Below, piece by piece: positions 38,054-46,943 of a stretch of DNA of 64,000 bases (within the stretch, counting starts at the first letter, position 1; each line of letters begins with the position of its first letter). The notes under the pieces are model-generated. The model searched no databases. It saw only the letters and a program-made list of their open reading frames with translations, and had not been told where the DNA came from. The stretch lies in contig JANYKN010000089.1 in the NCBI GenBank assembly GCA_025361565.1, forward strand, positions 124,001-188,000, read 5' to 3'. Source of the DNA: Bacteroidota bacterium. Its GTDB lineage: Bacteria; Bacteroidota; Bacteroidia; Bacteroidales; NBLH01. The position numbers and the translations under genes were made by a program.

Positions 38054-38992
38054 TTATTTTTTTGCAAATGGGTGGTAATCTCCTATAAGTCCTACCGCTA
38101 CTGAATTTCGTATAGAATATACCATTTGAATGGAACTTCTTGCTTCGTTTAAACTAAATCCATTGCCTTTTAAAATCTCTTCATAACTAACAGTGTGTAA
38201 GTCTGTGAATCCTTCGCTAAACTCAAACTCTTTTTTGTTTATGCTGATGTTTCGATATGTTCTTTGCCCAATATCTTTTTGTTGTTTTGGCAAATCGTTA
38301 AAATCAAGACTCATAAACCATCTGACATTGGCTTTTTCTAATTGCAGAAAGCCAGCAGCTTTTTTTGTTTCCGAAATGTTTACACAATTTACTTTTACAT
38401 TGCCAAAAATCCATGTAAGTATATCGAAAAAATGTACACCAATGTTTGTTGCAATACCACCCGATTTTTGATTTTCTGCTTTCCAGCTCTGGAAGTACCA
38501 GTTTCCTCGTGAAGTAATATATGTTAACTCAATATCATATATTTTATCCTTTGGTCCATTTTCAATTTCTTCTTTTAATTTGATAATGCCCGGATGGAGC
38601 CTAAGTTGAAAGATATTGTTTATTTTCCTTCCAGTTTCAACTTCAATCTCTGCAAGGGCATCGATGTTCCATGGATTTAGTACTAGAGGCTTTTCACATA
38701 TTGCGTCTGATTGTTGCCGTAGTGCAAATCTAATATGTGAATCGTGCAAATAGTTAGGAGTGCAGATACTCATGTAATCAATTTTTTTCCCATTGCGCTT
38801 TAATCGATCAATATGCCTGTCAAATCTTTCAAACTCTGTAAAAAAATCTGCATCAGGGAAATAGCTGTCAATAATTCCAACACTATCAAATTTATCGAGA
38901 GCAGCCATCAGGTTGTTACCTGTTTCTTTTATGGCTTTCATATGCCTTACTGCTATATATCCGGCTGCACCAATTAATGCAAAATTCTTCAT
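38054..38992 (-). CDS. UDP-N-acetyl-2-amino-2-deoxyglucuronate dehydrogenase (WbpB/WlbA-like, second set)
   Basis: C3 oxidation of UDP-GlcNAc-uronate ahead of transamination. The start FALIGAAGYIAVRHMKAIKE is the distinctive WlbA/WbpB beginning, followed by MSICTPNYLHDSHIRFALR, AICEKPLVLNPWNID, and GGIATNIGVHFFDILTWIFG with the active-site His. At 312 residues the length is normal. It stands between the UDP-sugar dehydrogenase and acetyltransferase genes (26 and 23 bp gaps), which strengthens the substrate call. WbpA, WbpB and WbpE work as a cofactor-recycling set in Pseudomonas. Confidence 0.9.
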   Translation of the reverse strand: MKNFALIGAAGYIAVRHMKAIKETGNNLMAALDKFDSVGIIDSYFPDADFFTEFERFDRHIDRLKRNGKKIDYMSICTPNYLHDSHIRFALRQQSDAICEKPLVLNPWNIDALAEIEVETGRKINNIFQLRLHPGIIKLKEEIENGPKDKIYDIELTYITSRGNWYFQSWKAENQKSGGIATNIGVHFFDILTWIFGNVKVNCVNISETKKAAGFLQLEKANVRWFMSLDFNDLPKQQKDIGQRTYRNISINKKEFEFSEGFTDLHTVSYEEILKGNGFSLNEARSSIQMVYSIRNSVAVGLIGDYHPFAKK

Positions 38993-39015
38993 GTTAATTT
39001 TTTAATTGAATAATA

Positions 39016-39618
39016 TTATGTAATTATCTTATTTACATGATTGTCAATTAATTTATATTTCTCTTTACTTTCGGGGCATATTGCATTCCCTTCACCGTTA
39101 AATTCCAATTTTTGACCATATTCACTCATCCAACCTGATTGCCTCCCAGGGTTTCCAATTATTAGTGCATAATCTTTCACATTTTTAGTCACCACTGCAC
39201 CTGCTCCAATAAATGCATATTTTCCTATGGTAATTCCACAAATTATCGTACAATTAGCTCCAAAAGTCGCTCCTTGTTTCACATACGTTTTCATGTATTC
39301 AGCTTTTCTGTTAACTGCACTTCGTGGATTTATAACGTTTGTAAAAACCATTGAAGGGCCCATAAATACATCATCTTCACATATTACTCCTGTATATACG
39401 GAAACATTGTTTTGTACTTTGGTGTTATTCCCAAGCACAACTTCAGGCGAAATCACAACATTTTGGCCGATATTACAGTTTTCTCCAATTACTGAGTTGG
39501 TCATGATATGTGAAAAGTGCCAAATTTTTGTACATTTTCCAATCGTTGCTCCTTCATCAATTATTGCTGTTTCATGAGCATAATATTCTTTTTCAGGATT
39601 TTGTCTAAGCTCAGACAT
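39016..39618 (-). CDS. UDP-3-amino-uronate N-acetyltransferase (WbpD/WlbB-like, second set)
   Basis: A 200-residue hexapeptide-repeat acetyltransferase. It begins YYAHETAIIDEGATIGKCTK and IWHFSHIMTNSVIGENCNIG, the usual WlbB/WbpD entry, and contains VFTNVINPRSAVNRKAEYM, the family's conserved loop, and IGAGAVVTKNVKDYALIIG before a C-terminal tail GRQSGWMSEYG. It acetylates the 3-amino group with acetyl-CoA. It lies 7 bp downstream of the aminotransferase gene. Confidence 0.92.
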   Translation of the reverse strand: MSELRQNPEKEYYAHETAIIDEGATIGKCTKIWHFSHIMTNSVIGENCNIGQNVVISPEVVLGNNTKVQNNVSVYTGVICEDDVFMGPSMVFTNVINPRSAVNRKAEYMKTYVKQGATFGANCTIICGITIGKYAFIGAGAVVTKNVKDYALIIGNPGRQSGWMSEYGQKLEFNGEGNAICPESKEKYKLIDNHVNKIIT

Positions 39619-39625
39619 TTAAAAT

Positions 39626-40756
39626 TTATTTTAATAAATCAACAATATTTATGATACTTTCAATAATGTGATCTTGTTGCTCTTTGCTAAGTTCAGTATG
39701 CATTGGTAATGATATAACTGATTTTGAAAGTGATTCCGAAATTGGAAAATCCCCTTTTTTATATCCATTATGATAAGCTTTTTGTAGGTGCAATGGTACT
39801 GGATAATAGACCATTGCAGGAATTCCTTTTTCTTCTAGCATCTCTATTAGTTTATCCCTATTTAAATTGGTAACCAATGTATATTGATGAAATGTATGAT
39901 TTGAAAATGGCACCCGAAAAGGTATTTTTATGTTTTTATTACCTTTAAAGCCATTGTCGTAATAATTGGCTGCATCGATTCTTTTTTGGTTATAAAGATC
40001 CAAATATTGCAACTTAACTTTTAAAACGGCGGCCTGCAAAGTATCGAGACGTGAATTTACTCCTACATGATCATGATAATACTTTACTCGCATTCCATGG
40101 TTAACTAAAGAGCCAATTCGTGTTGCGTAGACATCGTCATTTGTAAAAATTGCACCCCCATCGCCAAAACAACCAAGATTTTTAGAAGGGAAAAATGAAG
40201 TACAACCGATATCACCGATGGTTCCAACTTTTTGTTTGTGTCCGTCTTTAAAATAATAATCTGCTCCAATTGACTGGGCTGTGTCCTCAATAATATGGAG
40301 TTTGTAATTTTTGGCTATTGAAATGATTTCTTCCATATTGGCAGATTGTCCAAATAAATGAACAGGAATAATCACTTTAGTCTTTGGAGTTATAGCTTTT
40401 TTTATAGCTTCGGGATCAATTAAAAAAGAATCAGGATCAACATCAATTAAAACTGGTTTTAAGCCTAACAATGCAATTGCTTCAATTGTTGAAATAAAAG
40501 TAAAATCGGATGTAATTATTTCGTCTCCAGATTTTAAGTCAAGTGCCATCATGGCTATCTGTAAGGCATCTGTTCCATTTGCGCACGGAATAACATGTTT
40601 TACTCCAAGATAACTTTCTAAATTCTTTTTGAATTCTTTAACAGCATCTCCGTTGATAAACTGGGTAGAGTCAATTACTTTAAAAATTTCATTATCAATC
40701 TCAGATTTAATATTAAGATATTGACCATGAAGGTCAACCATTCTTATTGGTTCCAT
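39626..40756 (-). CDS. UDP-3-keto-uronate aminotransferase (WbpE/WlbC-like, second set)
   Basis: Glutamate-dependent PLP aminotransferase of 376 residues that adds the 3-amino group. Key parts: IRMVDLHGQYLNIKSEIDNE, PCANGTDALQIAMMAL, VHLFGQSANMEEI, IEDTAQSIGADY and the Schiff-base Lys in SFFPSKNLGCFGDGGAI. This FFPSKNLGC form is the WbpE type. It is the first gene of the minus-strand E-D-B-A set. It is related to, but clearly distinct from, the aminotransferase at 20-21.1 kb. Confidence 0.92.
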   Translation of the reverse strand: MEPIRMVDLHGQYLNIKSEIDNEIFKVIDSTQFINGDAVKEFKKNLESYLGVKHVIPCANGTDALQIAMMALDLKSGDEIITSDFTFISTIEAIALLGLKPVLIDVDPDSFLIDPEAIKKAITPKTKVIIPVHLFGQSANMEEIISIAKNYKLHIIEDTAQSIGADYYFKDGHKQKVGTIGDIGCTSFFPSKNLGCFGDGGAIFTNDDVYATRIGSLVNHGMRVKYYHDHVGVNSRLDTLQAAVLKVKLQYLDLYNQKRIDAANYYDNGFKGNKNIKIPFRVPFSNHTFHQYTLVTNLNRDKLIEMLEEKGIPAMVYYPVPLHLQKAYHNGYKKGDFPISESLSKSVISLPMHTELSKEQQDHIIESIINIVDLLK

Positions 40757-40875
40757 TCTTTCCCATTGTTAAGAATGTAAAAATAAATAATAAAATTTAA
40801 GTTAAATTTATGAATATTGGTTTATCCATAAACTGTATTATTTTTTTGATGGATAGCCTTATTTATATATCATAA

Positions 40876-40904
40876 AAAAAACCAGACTGTTTGCCTGGTT
40901 TTTT
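40876..40904 (-). terminator. Rho-independent terminator of rny
   Basis: AAAAAACCAG / CTGGTTTTTT, a 10-bp stem around a 9-nt loop, with A-runs and T-runs on both sides. It lies 8 bp after the rny stop on the minus strand and ahead of the WbpE-like gene. Confidence 0.85.
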
Positions 40905-40911
40905 GATTCTT

Positions 40912-42471
40912 TTATTTCGCATAATTTATTGCCCTTGTTTCCCGGATTACTGTTATTTTTATTTGCCCCGGATAGGTCATTTCATCCTGAATTTTTTTAG
41001 CAATATTGTATGATAAAGTTTCGGTTTCTTTATCTGAAACGTTTTCACTGCCAACAATTACCCTTAATTCTCTACCTGCCTGTATAGCATAAGTTTTTAA
41101 AACTCCGGGGTAGGATAGGGCAACCTGTTCTAAATCTTTCAGCCTCTTAATATAAGATTCAGCTATTTCTCTTCTTGCACCAGGCCTTGCTCCTGAAATG
41201 GCATCGCAAACCTGCACGATTGGAGAAATCATACTAGTCATTTCAACTTCATCATGATGGGCGCCAATGCCATTACATACATCAGGTTTTTCTTTATATC
41301 GCTCTGCCAATTTCATTCCATAAATTGCATGTGATAAGTCTGTTTCTTCTTCAGGAACTTTTCCAATATCATGCAATAGACCAGCACGTTTAGCGGTTTT
41401 GGGATTTAATCCTAGTTCAGCCGCCATAATTGCACATAAATTTGCAGTTTCTCTAGAGTGTTGAAGTAAATTCTGTCCATAGGATGAACGATATTTCATA
41501 CGACCAACCATTCTGATTAATTCTGGATGTAAACCATGAATGCCTAAATCAATACAAGTTCTTTTTCCTACTTCAACTATTTCTTCCTCAACTAGTTTTT
41601 TTGTTTTGTTAACAACTTCTTCAATCCGAGCTGGATGTATCCTTCCATCTGTAACCAATTGATGCAGTGATAAACGAGCTATTTCTCTTCTCACCGGGTC
41701 AAATGCTGATAATACAATTGCCTCTGGAGTATCATCAACAATTATTTCTACTCCTGTTGCTGCTTCAATAGCTCTGATATTTCTACCTTCACGGCCAATA
41801 ATCCGCCCTTTAATTTCATCACTTTCAATATGAAATACTGTAACTGCGTTTTCAACAGCTGTCTCAGTACCAACCCTTTGAATGGTTTGAATAATAATAC
41901 GTTTGGCTTCTTTAGTTGCAGTCATTTTAGCTTCTTCCATAATATCGTTAATAAACGACATGGCCTCGGTCTTTGTCTCTTCTTTTAGAGATTCTATCAT
42001 TTGCTCTTTTGCTTCGTGAGCTGATAGGCCAGCAACAGACTCTAGTTTATCAACCTGTTCTTTGTGAAGTTTATCTAGCTCAAGATTCTTTTTATCAACT
42101 AATTCGATTTGATAAGTAAGGTTTTGTTTGACAGTATCAACTTCTTTTTTCTTAATCTCTAATTCTTTCTGTTGTTTTTGAATCTCTTCTCTTCGTTGAT
42201 TTAGAGATGTTTCTCTTTGATTTAGACGATTTTCGAGCGCTGCAATTTTTGCATTTTTTTCTGAAATGTATTTTTCGTGTTCCGTTTTTAGAGTAAGAAA
42301 TTTTTCTTTAGCCTGTAATATTTTCTCTTTTCTAATTACCTGAGATTCGGCTTCTGCTTCATGCAGAATCTTTTTAGCTTTGCTTTGAAGCCCCTTTATT
42401 TTGAGGAAAAAAGCAATTAAGGCTCCAGCAATAAAAGCTGAAATTCCTATAATTATTACTATGATATCCAT
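40912..42471 (-). CDS. rny: Ribonuclease Y
   Basis: Membrane-anchored endoribonuclease starting mRNA decay, 519 residues. Order of parts: an N-terminal membrane span (residues 3-24), a long charged coiled coil (about 28-200), a KH RNA-binding domain ([21 protein letters not shown]), and an HD domain ([18 protein letters not shown], then the metal-binding [10 protein letters not shown] and [10 protein letters not shown]). The C-terminal conserved VTVIRETRA closes the protein. It is downstream of the 6S RNA and zapA in the same direction. Confidence 0.97.
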   Translation of the reverse strand: MDIIVIIIGISAFIAGALIAFFLKIKGLQSKAKKILHEAEAESQVIRKEKILQAKEKFLTLKTEHEKYISEKNAKIAALENRLNQRETSLNQRREEIQKQQKELEIKKKEVDTVKQNLTYQIELVDKKNLELDKLHKEQVDKLESVAGLSAHEAKEQMIESLKEETKTEAMSFINDIMEEAKMTATKEAKRIIIQTIQRVGTETAVENAVTVFHIESDEIKGRIIGREGRNIRAIEAATGVEIIVDDTPEAIVLSAFDPVRREIARLSLHQLVTDGRIHPARIEEVVNKTKKLVEEEIVEVGKRTCIDLGIHGLHPELIRMVGRMKYRSSYGQNLLQHSRETANLCAIMAAELGLNPKTAKRAGLLHDIGKVPEEETDLSHAIYGMKLAERYKEKPDVCNGIGAHHDEVEMTSMISPIVQVCDAISGARPGARREIAESYIKRLKDLEQVALSYPGVLKTYAIQAGRELRVIVGSENVSDKETETLSYNIAKKIQDEMTYPGQIKITVIRETRAINYAK

Positions 42472-42494
42472 GTTATAAATTTTAAGTTGTTAAA

Positions 42495-42698
42495 AATAAA
42501 AGACCCGCATTAATTCCTTTAATGATTTAGAAAACCCCAAGTAGACATGGGTGAAGCGGCCATATTGTTTCGAACGTCCAATGTCTTTTCAGTGAAAAGA
42601 TACCCGAAGGTAGTAAGGCCTGTTCTACACAACTTGAGCTATGCTTCAAATTGTAAAGATGTTGAGTTCTCAAATGCTTAAAGAAACAATGCGGGCTT
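42495..42698 (-). ncRNA. ssrS: 6S RNA (SsrS), Bacteroidota type
   Basis: Between zapA and rny there is no protein gene, but the minus strand folds as one long rod of about 195-200 nt. The closing stem pairs GCCCGCATT with AATGCGGGTC, and TTTCTTTAA with TTAAAGGAA just inside. A large, poorly paired central region follows, then an apical arm with a TCTTTT/AAAAGA hairpin and a TACC/GGTA hairpin. The closing stem is followed by TTTTATTTTT as terminator. 6S RNA mimics an open promoter and binds the housekeeping RNA polymerase. The zapA-ssrS order matches the well known arrangement in other bacteria. The ends are estimates. Confidence 0.75.
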
Positions 42699-42751
42699 TT
42701 TTTGTATCCCTTAACTATCAAATTTCTAATTCAATTTTCTAAAGAATATAT

Positions 42752-43045
42752 TTATTTAATATTATTCAAGTAGTCTTCAATATCTTTATTTAGGCTAACA
42801 ACCTCATTAATAATTGGTGTTTCATCCAGTTTTTCTTCTAATTCCAATAATCTTGAAGCAAAATCCAATGAAACCATCGCCATAAAATCCTGAGGTTCCT
42901 TACCAGTATAAGTTTGTTTATAGAGTAATAGCTTATCATTGATCATTTTAGCAGCTTTCCTTATCCTTTCTTCTTCATCCCTGCCAACTTTTAAAGGATA
43001 ATATCTTTCTGCTATATTGATACGTATTGAAAGCTTATCTTCCAT
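42752..43045 (-). CDS. zapA: Cell division protein ZapA
   Basis: A 97-residue FtsZ-associated protein. The N-terminal globular domain begins LSIRINIAERYYPLKVGRDEE with RIRKAAKMINDKL, followed by a C-terminal helix that forms the coiled-coil dimer or tetramer (DFMAMVSLDFASRLLELEEK). It promotes bundling of FtsZ filaments at the division site. It lies 20 bp downstream of a small coiled-coil gene and upstream of 6S RNA. Confidence 0.88.
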   Translation of the reverse strand: MEDKLSIRINIAERYYPLKVGRDEEERIRKAAKMINDKLLLYKQTYTGKEPQDFMAMVSLDFASRLLELEEKLDETPIINEVVSLNKDIEDYLNNIK

Positions 43046-43065
43046 TTTATTTTATCAATTTTTGA

Positions 43066-43359
43066 TTACTTGTTTAATAATGATATACATTTATCAATTT
43101 CCCGCACTATTCTATTTAATTTCACTTTAGCATCATGCGCATCCGAACTTGATGCAGCTATGGTTTTGGCAAGCTTCAGTGATTCATATTTTTTTGATAA
43201 TAGATCGTTCTCTTTTTCTAGTTCTTCAATTTCAGTTAAAAGTTTGGTTATTTCTTCTTTAAGTCCTTGATTTTCAACCAATACTTTTGAATGTAATTCT
43301 TCAATATTGTGAATTTTTCCCTTTAAAATTTGAATAACATTTTTTAGTTCCGGCGTCAT
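43066..43359 (-). CDS. Small coiled-coil protein (ZapB-like)
   Basis: A 97-residue protein that is almost one long heptad-repeat helix from residue 5 to 70 (IHNIEELHSKVLVENQGL, ITKLLTEIEELEKENDLLSK), then a short helical end (RIVREIDKCISLLNK). Position immediately upstream of zapA suggests a cell-division role like ZapB, which binds ZapA, but coiled coils look alike and no specific ZapB signature can be claimed. Confidence 0.65.
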   Translation of the reverse strand: MTPELKNVIQILKGKIHNIEELHSKVLVENQGLKEEITKLLTEIEELEKENDLLSKKYESLKLAKTIAASSSDAHDAKVKLNRIVREIDKCISLLNK

Positions 43360-43658
43360 TTTATCAGTGACAATACAAAGTTAATACTACTCTCAAAATT
43401 AAGCAAATTCTAATTTGCATACTTCTTTTTCATTTGCGAAATATCGGAATTATTTTTGAATTATCTATAAATTAATATAATCTGATACTGTATATTTGTG
43501 CTTTTCTTTACAATAATCCGAATAAAAATACACTGAAAGTAGCGCTATTTCTAATAAACTTTATTTTAAACAACATTAATTTTAGAGTTAAATATTTGTC
43601 AAATTTCTTTTATTATTTGCTCGTGATCTGATTTTTATTTGAAGTAATAAATATTTAT
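43360..43658. other. Intergenic region between divergent genes
   Basis: AT-rich, no ORF or hairpin of note. A TATATTTG (43491-43498) matches the -7 consensus on the plus strand, about 160 bp before the M23 peptidase gene, but no TTTG sits at the right distance. Confidence 0.3.
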
Positions 43659-45356
43659 ATGTACATTTTAATGATGAGAGCTATTTTTCTGTCGATTTTG
43701 CAAATGTTTGTTTTTATGGGTTTTGCCCAGAATTATCCCAAAAAATATTTTTCTTCACCTATTGAAAAAAAACTTTCTATTTCAAGTAATTTTGGAAAGA
43801 TCCGCACTAATCATTTCCATTCAGGATTGGATATAAGTACCAAACTGAAATCTGGAGTTAACATTTTTGCGGCTGCACCAGGTTACATTTCCCGGGTCAA
43901 TATTTCCTCCACAGGATATGGAAAAGCTGTTTACATTACTCATCCGAATGGATATGTTACAGTTTATGGGCATTTGAGCGAAATTAAAAAAAAAGTAACT
44001 GATTATGTTAATCGGATTCAGCATCAAAAACATCGGTTTAATGTTGATCTTTTTTTTCCACCAGATAAGTTTCCTGTTTTAAAAGGTGAAGTAATTGGCA
44101 AATCTGGCAACACAGGAAGATCTTTTGGAGCTCATCTTCATTTTGAAATAAGAGAAAAAGAATCCGAACTAGCATTAAATCCGCTACTTTTTGGTTTTGA
44201 TGCGCCTGATAATGAAGCCCCCAGTATTAAAAGTCTACATTTATATCGTTTTTCAGACGATAGTTGGCAGGGAAATTATCAAGAAAAGTATGAATTAAAT
44301 ATCCATGAAGGAGATACGATTTCTTCATTTGGCAAACTTGGACTGGGTCTTGAAATCTGCGATTACCTTTCAAAGAAGAAAGGTAATCTAGATGTTTATC
44401 AGCTTAAGCTGTTGGTTGATGATAGCTTGTTTTTTAAATATAAGTTCGACCGATTTTCTTTTGATGAATCCAGGTATATCAATAGTTTTATCGATTATAG
44501 CGAAATACGGAGATCCGGTAAAAAAATTATTAAATGTTATATTGATCCCAATAATAAATTAAGCATTTATAAAACCCATCAAACTGGTTTATTTAATTTT
44601 TCAGATGGAAAAATTCATAAGTTAAGTATTTCAGCATCAGATATTATTGGAAATACTTCAAAATTTAGTTTTTATATTCAGTCTGATTCATTGCAAGCAT
44701 TATTACCAATCGAAAAAAGCAAATTAATTGTAAAAAATATTGACTATTCTAAAATCGAAGAATATACTACTGATTCATTTAGAATTTTATTCAATAAGGA
44801 TTGCTTATATAATAACCTGGAATTTAAATATTTTGTTTCAAATGGCCTAGCTTCAGCATTTTCGAAATATTATTATATTCATAATCCATCAATTCCATTA
44901 CACAATGAAGCGACCATTGAAATAAAACCTATCAATATGCCCGAATATTTGAAAGCTAAAGCTCTTATTGCAGGAGTGGGAAGAAAAGGTAGTTTGTTTT
45001 CAGTTGGCGGAACATGGAATAATGGTTTTATTCAAACAAACATCAGTAGCTTTGGAACTTATTTTGTTACAATTGATACTATTTTGCCAACGATTGAACC
45101 AATTCATTATAAAACCAAAAAGAAAAAAAAATCCGATTTTTTAAATTTTAAGATAAAAGATGATTTATCTGGAATTGAAGAATATGTCGGATTTATTGAT
45201 GATAATTGGGCTCTTTTTGAATATGATGAAAAAAATGATTTGATTTCGTGTAATTTGCCAAAAGAAAAAGTTTCAGAAGGAAAACACCGTATAATCCTGT
45301 GGGTAAGAGATAAATGTAATAATTTAAATGTGTTTGAATCTGAATTTGATTTTTAA
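43659..45356 (+). CDS. M23-family metallopeptidase (LytM domain), exported
   Basis: A 565-residue envelope protein with an N-terminal signal peptide (residues 1-23, ending GFAQ). The LytM peptidase domain spans about 40-185: HFHSGLDIST holds the first His and Asp ligands; VTVYGHLSEI has the active-site His; and GAHLHFEIRE the last metal-binding His. A long beta-rich C-terminal part (about 195-565) with no family I recognise follows. Since the Zn ligands are present it may be a real endopeptidase cleaving cross-links in peptidoglycan rather than an inactive EnvC-like activator. It is transcribed away from the zapA cluster. Confidence 0.88.
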   Translation: MYILMMRAIFLSILQMFVFMGFAQNYPKKYFSSPIEKKLSISSNFGKIRTNHFHSGLDISTKLKSGVNIFAAAPGYISRVNISSTGYGKAVYITHPNGYVTVYGHLSEIKKKVTDYVNRIQHQKHRFNVDLFFPPDKFPVLKGEVIGKSGNTGRSFGAHLHFEIREKESELALNPLLFGFDAPDNEAPSIKSLHLYRFSDDSWQGNYQEKYELNIHEGDTISSFGKLGLGLEICDYLSKKKGNLDVYQLKLLVDDSLFFKYKFDRFSFDESRYINSFIDYSEIRRSGKKIIKCYIDPNNKLSIYKTHQTGLFNFSDGKIHKLSISASDIIGNTSKFSFYIQSDSLQALLPIEKSKLIVKNIDYSKIEEYTTDSFRILFNKDCLYNNLEFKYFVSNGLASAFSKYYYIHNPSIPLHNEATIEIKPINMPEYLKAKALIAGVGRKGSLFSVGGTWNNGFIQTNISSFGTYFVTIDTILPTIEPIHYKTKKKKKSDFLNFKIKDDLSGIEEYVGFIDDNWALFEYDEKNDLISCNLPKEKVSEGKHRIILWVRDKCNNLNVFESEFDF

Positions 45357-45644
45357 GATAGTAAATATTCTATTCAGTTTAATAGGATATAAAAAAAGTG
45401 ACAAAATGTAAAATTTATAATTATGTTTTTATCAACTTTTCAATTTTATAATGAATTGAAAAATACCAATTTGGAATTTATTTTTTTGATTTGTGTTATC
45501 ATAAAATGACTTTATGATTTATTTGTGCTAACATTCATTTACTGAATTTTAATAAATTTATAGCTGTTTACATTTTTTCTTTCTATTTTCGGTAAAATAT
45601 TTATCAAAATTGATGTTAAACGTTAAAAATTCTGATAGCCGGTT

Positions 45645-46523
45645 ATGAAAATACTAATTGTTGAAGATGATTTTGGTTCAAGAGAGTTTTTATTAAATCT
45701 AATTAAACTTGAAGGATATGATGTTCGACAAGCCGTAAATGGCGAAGAAGGTCTAGAAGTATATAAAGAATACCATCCAAATTTAATTATTTGTGATATA
45801 CAAATGCCAAAAATGGATGGTCTTGAAATGCTTAGCAGACTGCGTGAAGAGAAGGAAGATGTTATTTTTATTATAACTACTGCTTTTGGAAGTGAAGACT
45901 ATGCAATTGAGGCATTGCGCCTTGGAGCCAATAATTATCTTAAAAAGCCGATTGATCGGAAAAGCCTGATTGGACTGGTAAAGAAATATCAGGCTATAAT
46001 TGAAAGCCGCCTTCTTGCACAAAAAGCTGAAGGCCGGGTTCTTGAAAAAGCAATAAAAGTTGAATTTGATACCAATTTTGAACATGTTCCAGCTGTAGTC
46101 AGTCAACTGATTTCAGAAATAACTTTAAAGTATAACGATTCGGATAAAACTAATATAGAACTTGGTCTTGATGAATTGATTGCCAATTCTATTGAACATG
46201 GAAATCTTGAAATTACTTTTGAAGATAAAGTAGAAGCTTCAGATAACAATTCGATGCTTGAGCTTTATGCTAAAAAAATGCAAATTCCCGAAATTGCCAA
46301 CCGAAAGATTATTGTTGAATACATACAAAAGCAAAACTATTCTGAATGGACAATTACTGATGAAGGAAAAGGATTTGATTGGAAATCAATACCAGATCCA
46401 ACACAGGGAGCACAATTAATGGAATTGAACGGACGAGGTATTTTTATAACCAATTTTTTGTTTGATGAATTGGAATATCTGGGCAAAGGGAATCAGGTAA
46501 GGGTGAGAAAATTATTTCAATGA
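45645..46523 (+). CDS. Response regulator with C-terminal RsbW-like ATPase domain
   Basis: A 292-residue protein. The receiver domain (1-120) has the acidic pair Glu-Asp-Asp at 7-9, phospho-acceptor Asp51 (CDIQMPKMDG), the Thr in IITTAFGS and Lys in YLKKPID. A linker helix joins it to a GHKL ATPase domain of the RsbW/SpoIIAB type (about 145-290): ELGLDELIANSIEHGN (N box), ITDEGKGFDW (G1) and LNGRGIFITNFLFDEL (G2). There is no dimerisation/His-phosphotransfer helix, so it is not a histidine kinase. It may act as a phosphorylation-gated serine kinase or anti-sigma antagonist. No STAS partner or phosphatase is adjacent. Confidence 0.85.
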   Translation: MKILIVEDDFGSREFLLNLIKLEGYDVRQAVNGEEGLEVYKEYHPNLIICDIQMPKMDGLEMLSRLREEKEDVIFIITTAFGSEDYAIEALRLGANNYLKKPIDRKSLIGLVKKYQAIIESRLLAQKAEGRVLEKAIKVEFDTNFEHVPAVVSQLISEITLKYNDSDKTNIELGLDELIANSIEHGNLEITFEDKVEASDNNSMLELYAKKMQIPEIANRKIIVEYIQKQNYSEWTITDEGKGFDWKSIPDPTQGAQLMELNGRGIFITNFLFDELEYLGKGNQVRVRKLFQ

Positions 46524-46635
46524 AGGGAAAATGATATAGAAAATTAGTTTCAATTATAATCTTGACTTTTATTGCTATTTTCATATTATTATAACTGAAA
46601 AAAAGTCTTTTTCACAATATTATAAGCTAAATAAA

Positions 46636-46665
46636 TTTGATTTATTAAAATTGTTTCTATATTTG
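46636..46665 (+). promoter_or_regulatory. Promoter of the aromatic amino acid operon
   Basis: TTTG (46636-46639), an 18-nt spacer and TATATTTG (46658-46665) match the Bacteroidota -33/-7 consensus exactly. Expected transcription start near 46670-46673, about 12 nt before the first leader ATG. Confidence 0.7.
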
Positions 46666-46683
46666 CAGCAAATTAGTTAACAA

Positions 46684-46749
46684 ATGAAGAGTTTTTTTGC
46701 ATTTTATTATTTTTATTTTTACTATCCGGAAAGGCTCCTGAGAAGATAA
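46684..46749 (+). CDS. Leader peptide 1 (Phe/Tyr-rich attenuator peptide)
   Basis: A 21-residue ORF, starting ATGAAGAGT and ending TAA at 46747-46749. Codons 4-14 read FFAFYYFYFYY: five Phe and five Tyr among eleven. This is what is expected of a leader peptide sensing charged tRNA-Phe and tRNA-Tyr. It is followed by terminator 46773-46801. The segment CTCCTGAGA (46735-46743), at the end of the ORF, can pair with TCTCAGGGG (46769-46777), which overlaps the 5' arm of the terminator. A ribosome stalled at the Phe/Tyr codons leaves that segment free, so the antiterminator forms and transcription continues. A ribosome that reaches the stop covers it and the terminator forms. Confidence 0.8.
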   Translation: MKSFFAFYYFYFYYPERLLRR

Positions 46750-46772
46750 ATTATTATATGTAATAAAATCTC

Positions 46773-46801
46773 AGGGGTTCCAATTGGAACTCTTTTTTTT
46801 T
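46773..46801 (+). terminator. Attenuator terminator 1
   Basis: AGGGGTTCC (46773-46781), loop AATT, then GGAACTCTT (46786-46794) with two G-T pairs, followed by a run of T through 46801. It overlaps the antiterminator partner TCTCAGGGG, so the two folds exclude each other. Confidence 0.8.
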
Positions 46802-46943
46802 GTATAAATGAGAATAATCTAACAAAATATAATCAGAAATCCCAATTATGAAAGTAATCATTAGCATAAAACTATTTTGTAAACAGTTAGTGGCATGTTT
46901 TTCTGCTTTCTTATTGTCAAATTGGTATTGTTACTGTGGCCAA

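Noticed and set aside
42527-42721. A 64-codon minus-strand frame in the zapA-rny gap
   Set aside because: It lies within the long-rod RNA fold, has no homology I recognise and no protein-like composition; the region is better explained by 6S RNA.
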